Source of the DNA: Bacillota bacterium
GTDB lineage: Bacteria > Bacillota > Clostridia > Peptostreptococcales > Anaerovoracaceae
Reading direction: 5' to 3'
Assembly: GCA_016284575.1 (NCBI GenBank)
Contig: JAEEPD010000254.1
Location: 1-10,490, forward strand
Length of the DNA stretch: 10,490 nucleotides
Within the stretch, counting starts at the first letter, position 1; each line of letters begins with the position of its first letter. Position numbers and translations under genes: made by a program. The notes under the pieces were generated by a model. That model worked only from the letters and a program-made list of their open reading frames with translations. It was not told where the DNA came from and ran no database searches. Positions 6,180 through 10,490 of the stretch are shown here, one piece after another.

Positions 6180-9116
6180 TTACTTTTCACTGTAGGTGCG
6201 GTAGAGGAAAGTGGCTATCTGAGCCCTGATGCAGTACTCTTCGGGGCTGAACTTGTTGGTGCTGGTTCCTTCTGTAACACCGGCAGCGTAAGCCCAGTTG
6301 ACAGCGTCAAAGTAGTAGCTTTCTTCCGGAACATCCTCGAAGGGGCTTACAGCATCAACGAAGTAGCCCATAGCGCGATAGATGAAGGTTATGGTCTGGG
6401 CGCGGGTCACGGACTTGTCAGGTCTGAAAGTGGTGGCGCTTGTGCCCTGTGCGATATTATTCTCTACTGCCCACAGAACTGCGGTGTAGTAATCATCGCT
6501 CTCGTGGACGTCCTCAAAGGGGTTCGTGGAGCTTGTGGGCTCAGGAGAACCGGCTGCCACCCAGATGTAGTACACAAGCTGAGCGCGGGTGCCGGGGTTC
6601 TCCGGCTTGAAGTGTTCTTCGTCTGAATCTTCCATGATCCCGTTTCCGACTACCCAGTCCACGGCGTCCTCGTAGTAGCTGCCTTCGGGAACGTCCACGT
6701 AGTCGGGAACTTCGATGGCAGGCTCGGGCTGAGGAGCGGGCTCGTCGTCATCATCAGAATAGCTGTAGACGGTGTAGACCGCTGTTGTGATCTCGCTGTT
6801 GCTGTAGCCATCCAGCACCACCACTGCCTTTACTGTAGTAGTGCTTGTGATGGTGAAGGGCTCTGTGTACAGAGTGCTGTTCTCGTCGGGGTCGCTGCCG
6901 TCTGTGGTGTAGTAGATGGCGGCGCCTGTGACGTCAGTCTCCAGAGCTATCTCCTTGCTTCCGGTGAAGCCTCCGCCGGCAGGCATGGTTGCTGTCTGAA
7001 CTCTTACGGGGATGTTCTCCTCGGTCTTGGGTTCAGGCGGCGCAGCCTTGAACACATCGTTGGTGAACTCAGCTGTCCAGGTGGTCTCGCCCTTCTCTTC
7101 CGTGGTGGGCTGCTTGGATACCTGGCTGGTGGTGTTCACAGTCTCCGTGAGCACGTGGCTGGCATCTCTTGTGCAGATGGCAGAAGCTGTAACAGTGCTG
7201 TTGTCTTCAGACCATTCATAGCTTGGTGTGCCCCAGTCATGACCGAGAGCTTCGATATCCTCAGCAGTTCTGGTCTGCTCCGCGAAGGCGGTGTTGGTGA
7301 AGCTGGCGGTATAGGTGGTCCAGCCCTTGGCCTCGCAGGCTGCGGGGGTGGTTGCCACGCCCACGGTGTTAACGGTCTCGCTCTGCACATGGCTTGCGTC
7401 ATTTCCGCAGATGCGGATCGCAGTGACAGTGCTGTTATCCTCAGCCCAGGTATAAGTGGGCGTGCCCCATGCGTGACCGATGGCAGGAATGCTGTTAAGC
7501 TCCTTGCTCTGGGTCTCGAAGGGCTCCTTCGTAAATGTGGCTACAAAGCCCTCCTTGCCATCTTCCTCACAGGTTGCCTCCTTGATGATGGAAATAACTG
7601 TGTTAACAGTCTCGGTCTGTACGTGGCTCGGATCGTTCTTGCAGACTGCAATAGCGGACACGGTGCTGTTGTCAGCCGCCCAGGTGTAGGTCGGGGTGTC
7701 CCAGTCATGTCCAAGAGCATCGATGTCCTCCACGGTCTGTGTCTGCTGTACGAAGTCCGCATTGGTAAATGCAGCCGTATAGGTGGTCCAGCCCTTGGCC
7801 TCGCAGGCCGCGGGAGTCGCCACAACACTGGTGCTGTTCACTGTCTCGCTTATCACGTGGCTTGCGTCGTGTTTGCAGGTCTTAACAGCTGAAGCGGTGC
7901 TGTAATCAGCAGCCCAGGTGTATACGGGATCTCCGTAGTCATGGCCTTTGGCGGGGATGTCCCCAAGTGTTATGCTCTGCTGCTCAAAGGCAGGATTTGT
8001 GAAGTTGGCCACATAGCCGTGGGTCCCGGGCTCCGTGCAGGTGGGCTCCTGAATAGTGTCCGTAACCACGTTCACAGTCTCGCTCTCCACGTGGGTTCCA
8101 TCGTTCTGACAGGTCCTGATGGCACTGGCGGTGCTGTGATCAGCCGCCCAGGTGTAGGTGACCTCGCTCCAGGCGTGTCCCAGAGCGTCGATGTCCTCCA
8201 GCGCCAGTACCTGCGCGGTGAAGGCTGTGTTTGTAAATGCAGCAGAGCTGTAGGTATGCCAGCCCTTGCTTTCGCAGGCTGCAGGCGTGGTCACAGCTGC
8301 GGTGACGGAAACCGTTTCCTCCTCATCGTGTGCCGCATCGTTGCCGCAGCTTCTGGAGGCCGTCAGCGTGCTGTGATCATCTGCCCAGGTATAGCTGACC
8401 TCGCTCCAGTCATGTCCAAGAGCGGGACGGTCGTTCAGGACCTTGGTCTGCTCCTCAAAGGCCGCATTGCTGAAGGTGGCCACATATGTGGTCCAGCCGG
8501 TGCTTTCGCAGGCCTCGGGAGTGGTGATCGTTGCCACCACATCCACAGTCTCTTCTTCCACGCACGCGTTTGGTGCGTCGCAGCTGCGGAAAGCAGATGC
8601 TGTGCTGTTATCCGCTGCCCAGGTATAAGTTACCTGGCTCCAGTTATGAATGTGTACCACGCCGCCCAGAAACTGGGGGATGAAAAGATCCTCGGCATGG
8701 TTGCCCACATCCTCGGTCCCGCAGCTGAGCGTTACGTTGTAATCGCCCGAAACTGCAGCTGTGTCTGCTGTAAAAATGAGGCTTATAATGGTGCCCTCGA
8801 CGTCTGAATCCGCTCCGCCGACCCAGATGAAACTGTTTCCGTTTCTCTGCCAGCCGGTGAATTCTCCATCGGTGAAGCCGGTCAGCGTCATGTAGCTGTC
8901 ATCATAGTCTACTGTAAACTTCAGACCCATTATTCCGGGGTTGGATGAGATGTCGATATCCACAGAGATATCTTCTCCGGGCGCACCTTCTGCATATACG
9001 ACTGACAGCACCGGAGTGTCTGTAATGGTGGCGCCGAATGCAGGTATGGGCTGCATCGCTATGCACAGCAGCAGACACAGGATAAGTGATAATATCCTCC
9101 GTTTGGTTCTTTTCAT
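6180..9116 (-). CDS. Secreted cohesin protein with seven 78-residue repeats, chitobiase-C-like domain and three SLH domains
   Basis: This is a 978-residue wall-associated protein. Residues 1-29 are a signal peptide ending near A-F-G-A. Residues about 35-156 form a cohesin-like domain: A-P-G-E-D-I-S-V-D-I-D-I near the start, S-N-P-G-I-M at 58-63, Y-D-D-S at 71-74. Seven tandem repeats of 78 residues (one of 79) run from 157 to about 702, each opening with G-H-x-W (or a variant) and Y-T-W. Residues about 706-782 resemble a CHB_HEX_C_1 domain (Y-Y-T-T-D-G-S-D-P). An acidic, Pro-rich linker (786-800) leads to three SLH modules (about 804-858, 866-918, 926-975) with TRAQ, TRAQ and IRAQ motifs. SLH triplets bind pyruvylated wall polysaccharide, so the cohesin is held outward. 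The ATG follows a strong CAGGAGG site, 31 bases after the upstream gene. It likely captures dockerin proteins, perhaps that encoded at the right edge; pairing is inference. Confidence 0.92.
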   Translation of the reverse strand: MKRTKRRILSLILCLLLCIAMQPIPAFGATITDTPVLSVVYAEGAPGEDISVDIDISSNPGIMGLKFTVDYDDSYMTLTGFTDGEFTGWQRNGNSFIWVGGADSDVEGTIISLIFTADTAAVSGDYNVTLSCGTEDVGNHAEDLFIPQFLGGVVHIHNWSQVTYTWAADNSTASAFRSCDAPNACVEEETVDVVATITTPEACESTGWTTYVATFSNAAFEEQTKVLNDRPALGHDWSEVSYTWADDHSTLTASRSCGNDAAHDEEETVSVTAAVTTPAACESKGWHTYSSAAFTNTAFTAQVLALEDIDALGHAWSEVTYTWAADHSTASAIRTCQNDGTHVESETVNVVTDTIQEPTCTEPGTHGYVANFTNPAFEQQSITLGDIPAKGHDYGDPVYTWAADYSTASAVKTCKHDASHVISETVNSTSVVATPAACEAKGWTTYTAAFTNADFVQQTQTVEDIDALGHDWDTPTYTWAADNSTVSAIAVCKNDPSHVQTETVNTVISIIKEATCEEDGKEGFVATFTKEPFETQSKELNSIPAIGHAWGTPTYTWAEDNSTVTAIRICGNDASHVQSETVNTVGVATTPAACEAKGWTTYTASFTNTAFAEQTRTAEDIEALGHDWGTPSYEWSEDNSTVTASAICTRDASHVLTETVNTTSQVSKQPTTEEKGETTWTAEFTNDVFKAAPPEPKTEENIPVRVQTATMPAGGGFTGSKEIALETDVTGAAIYYTTDGSDPDENSTLYTEPFTITSTTTVKAVVVLDGYSNSEITTAVYTVYSYSDDDDEPAPQPEPAIEVPDYVDVPEGSYYEDAVDWVVGNGIMEDSDEEHFKPENPGTRAQLVYYIWVAAGSPEPTSSTNPFEDVHESDDYYTAVLWAVENNIAQGTSATTFRPDKSVTRAQTITFIYRAMGYFVDAVSPFEDVPEESYYFDAVNWAYAAGVTEGTSTNKFSPEEYCIRAQIATFLYRTYSEK
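7011..8648 (-). repeat. Seven tandem 234-base coding repeats (78-residue units)
   Basis: Counting from the His of each G-H-x-W, units start at residues 157, 235, 314, 392, 470, 548 and 626 of the 978-residue protein, a period of 78 with one 79. At DNA level the closest copies are two units apart: the stretch starting CAGCCCTTGG recurs at 7321 and 7789 (468 bases), with a related copy at 8260 (471 bases). Units 4 and 6 share a P-A-A-C-E-A-K-G-W-T-T-Y form, whereas units 3 and 5 have a T-C-x-E-x-G form. This suggests growth by duplication of a two-unit block. The final unit is degenerate and lacks the second Cys. I associate this repeat type with large surface proteins of gut Clostridia and know no proven function. 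Confidence 0.9.
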
Positions 9117-9147
9117 GGAATTACCTCCTGAATAGTTTTTTGCGGGT

Positions 9148-10311
9148 CTACTGCTGCTGTGACCATCTGTAGAGGAAGGTCACGACAGCGCCGCGTGGGC
9201 AGTTTTCGTTGGGATCGGTCAGCAGGCCCGTTTCGCTGAGCATTCCGAAACCATTTGCCCAGTCCCCTGCCTCCGTATACCAGCCGTCGCGGCCGGTGTA
9301 TATGGAACGGTAGAGGAAGGTTATGATGTGCGCCGTGGAGCAGGTGGTCCAGGGGGAGAAATGGGTCTTTGCCGCATTGGTACCCTCTGTTATGCCCTGT
9401 TCAACGGCCCAGAGTACGGGCTTAAAGAAGTAATCTGTTTCCTTTACGTCGGTGAACTGATTCTTCAGGCTCTTGGGTTCAGGGCAGCCCGCCGCTCTCC
9501 ACAGGAAGGTGACGACTTCGCCTCTGGTGCAGGTGCCCAGGGGATCGAACTTTGTCTTGCTCTTGCCGTCGGTTATCTGGGGATCGTGGTGGAAGGCCCA
9601 GACCACGGGTGTGTAGTAATATGCGTTTCTGGGTACGTCCTCAAAGTCTATGGTCAGCTGGGACAGGGGCGGCTTGATAGCTGTGCCTGTTGCTTCGGTC
9701 TCGCTGCCGGCTGCTGAGCCGGAAGAACCGGAGCCGCCAGTGCTGCCGCCGGAGCCAGAACCGCTTCCGGATCCGCCAGAGGAACCGGGATCAGTGGAAC
9801 CTGAACCGCTGTCCGTACCGCCGCCACCCATAATGGGCGTGCCGATTATGGTCACGCTGCCGGCTTTGATATCCGGCGTATACTGATTTTCCTCGTGATC
9901 CGCCATATCTCCCGGGATGCAGACAAGTGTCACGGGCACTGTACCCGCAGCTGCGGTTTCGAGGATCTTAAAATTCAGCTTTAATATAGTACCGTTGAAA
10001 TCGTTGTTATTGCTTCCGAGCCAAAGCATTCTGTCTCCGCTCACATCCCAGCCGCTGATGCCTTCAGCCGATATACCTGTAAGCTCCAGCCTGCCGGAAT
10101 CGTAGCTTGCTGTGAACATCATGACCATCAGTCCCGGGTTATCCGAAATATCGACGGACATGGACACGCTTTCGCCCTGTTTGGCGCTTTCATCTGACAG
10201 AGTAATTGTGGGGCCTGCCCCCTCCCCGTCCGCAAAAGCTGCGGACGGGAGCTGAGCAAGTACCATTATAACAGTCAGTAAAAGCGCAAGTTTTCGTTTT
10301 ATCTGTTTCAT
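9148..10311 (-). CDS. Secreted cohesin protein with Gly/Ser linker and three SLH domains
   Basis: This 387-residue protein is a minimal wall anchor, similar in layout to OlpA-type anchoring scaffoldins. The ATG at 10309-10311 is chosen because AAAGGAG lies 7 bases upstream; a longer in-frame TTG start at 10332 would swallow that site. Residues 1-28 are a signal peptide (K-x-x-K-R-K, hydrophobic core, A-A-F-A). A cohesin-like domain spans about 34-156, with S-D-N-P-G-L-M at 56-62 and a W-L-G-S-N-N-N-D-F-N-G-T segment at 97-108 that parallels its neighbour's. A Gly/Ser-rich linker (161-205) gives reach. Three SLH modules follow (about 221-276, 284-336, 343-385). The third is divergent, and the TRAE positions read TRGE, STAH and PRGA, each preceded by Cys (261, 324, 371). 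It sits between the dockerin gene and the larger cohesin gene. Cohesin type (I or II) cannot be decided by eye. Confidence 0.9.
   Translation of the reverse strand: MKQIKRKLALLLTVIMVLAQLPSAAFADGEGAGPTITLSDESAKQGESVSMSVDISDNPGLMVMMFTASYDSGRLELTGISAEGISGWDVSGDRMLWLGSNNNDFNGTILKLNFKILETAAAGTVPVTLVCIPGDMADHEENQYTPDIKAGSVTIIGTPIMGGGGTDSGSGSTDPGSSGGSGSGSGSGGSTGGSGSSGSAAGSETEATGTAIKPPLSQLTIDFEDVPRNAYYYTPVVWAFHHDPQITDGKSKTKFDPLGTCTRGEVVTFLWRAAGCPEPKSLKNQFTDVKETDYFFKPVLWAVEQGITEGTNAAKTHFSPWTTCSTAHIITFLYRSIYTGRDGWYTEAGDWANGFGMLSETGLLTDPNENCPRGAVVTFLYRWSQQQ
9697..9831 (-). repeat. Low-complexity Gly/Ser-coding linker
   Basis: These bases encode about 45 residues that are mainly Gly and Ser with a few Thr, Asp and Pro (residues 161-205 of the 387-residue protein). 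It is a flexible spacer between cohesin and SLH modules. Its repetitive DNA yields artificial Pro-rich reading frames on the plus strand. Confidence 0.85.
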
Positions 10312-10325
10312 AGCAGTTCTCCTTT

Positions 10326-10348
10326 CTAACAAGAGTTTACTCTGTTAG
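10326..10348. repeat. Inverted repeat spanning the dockerin-gene stop
   Basis: CTAACA(A)GAGT and ACTCTGTTAG form near-perfect 10-base arms around a two-base centre, with one extra A in one arm. The element covers the stop codon of the dockerin gene and ends just before the ribosome binding site of the next gene. As RNA it would give a small hairpin between the two cistrons. It may affect 3'-end stability or access to the downstream site. Confidence 0.45.
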
Positions 10349-10490
10349 TGGAGCTCTACTGCTTCGCCGAGCAGATATCTCATCAGACGGATAAGGTCGG
10401 TGGGGTTCACGTTTCCGTCCCCGTTCAGATCGCCTGTCTTGCCGTTCATGCTGACGTTTTCACCGAGCAGGAACTTCTTGAATCTGATCA
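10345..10490 (-). CDS. C-terminal dockerin domain of a protein cut by the window edge
   Basis: Only the last 47 residues are present. They hold a complete second dockerin segment, G-D-L-N-G-D-G-N-V-N-P-T-D followed by L-I-R-L-M-R-Y-L-L-G-E, with calcium-ligand positions 1, 3, 5, 9 and 12 occupied by Asp, Asn, Asp, Asn, Asp. Before it is the helix of the first segment, I-R-F-K-K-F-L-L-G-E. The duplicated F-hand arrangement is that of a type I-like dockerin, and positions 10-11 of the visible loop are Pro-Thr. The stop is TAA at 10345-10347, 33 bases before the next ATG, so it is co-transcribed with the two cohesin-SLH genes. What the dockerin is attached to (enzyme, protease, structural protein) is not visible. 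Confidence 0.9.
   Translation of the reverse strand, partial: IRFKKFLLGENVSMNGKTGDLNGDGNVNPTDLIRLMRYLLGEAVELH

Noticed and set aside
7011..8648. CRISPR-like regular repetition
   Set aside because: The period is 234 bases, lies inside one open frame and encodes similar protein units; there are no short identical repeats with unique spacers.
7155..8807. Several plus-strand frames opposite the repeat region
   Set aside because: They recur with the 234-base repeat and are explained by the coding repeats on the minus strand.
10312..10332. Upstream TTG start adding seven residues to the 387-residue protein
   Set aside because: It would place the clear AAAGGAG ribosome binding site inside the gene and put extra residues before a normal signal peptide; the ATG at 10311 fits better.

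Overview
The window reads as a chromosomal segment of a Gram-positive anaerobe of the class Clostridia, probably from a gut or similar community. The reasons are an Ami/Opp-type lipoprotein-dependent peptide importer, strong GGAGG-type ribosome binding sites, cohesin and dockerin modules, and SLH domains of the 'C-T-R-A-Q / T-F-L-W-R-A-A-G' style that I associate with gut Clostridia. No rRNA, tRNA or housekeeping marker allows a closer placement. Every gene I can support lies on the minus strand, so transcription runs from high to low coordinates.

The right half (10490 down to about 6122) is a surface-anchoring operon. It starts with the C-terminal end of a dockerin-bearing protein cut by the window edge. 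A 387-residue secreted protein follows (cohesin, Gly/Ser linker, three SLH modules), then a 978-residue secreted protein (cohesin, seven 78-residue repeats, a chitobiase-C-like domain, three SLH modules). Gaps are 31-33 bases and a strong hairpin terminator ends the unit. The logic resembles a small cellulosome-like cell-surface system: the dockerin protein could be captured by cohesins held on the wall through SLH domains.

The left half (about 5975 down to 1) is an oligopeptide ABC importer operon, oppA-oppB-oppC-oppD. A near-perfect sigma-A promoter (TTGACA, 17 bases, TATAAT) precedes a leader of about 180 bases and then oppA, the lipoprotein binding subunit. A stem-loop separates oppA from oppB, as expected when the binding protein is made in excess. 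oppB, oppC and oppD follow with gaps of 2 and 12 bases. oppD runs off the left edge.

The importer holds the two most unusual observations. First, OppA appears circularly permuted: the block that normally ends this family sits right after the lipobox, the canonical N-terminal block follows, and the protein stops just after the D-P-S-T-Y-L-D-T-F motif that normally lies about 130 residues before the end. Second, OppD carries an insertion of roughly 235 residues, largely charged coiled coil, between Walker A and the Q-loop. OppB also has a very large extracytoplasmic loop, as in streptococcal AmiC. A third observation is an invariant H-x21-C-x5-H-x17-C pattern across the 78-residue repeats, which could be a metal site or a disulfide framework.
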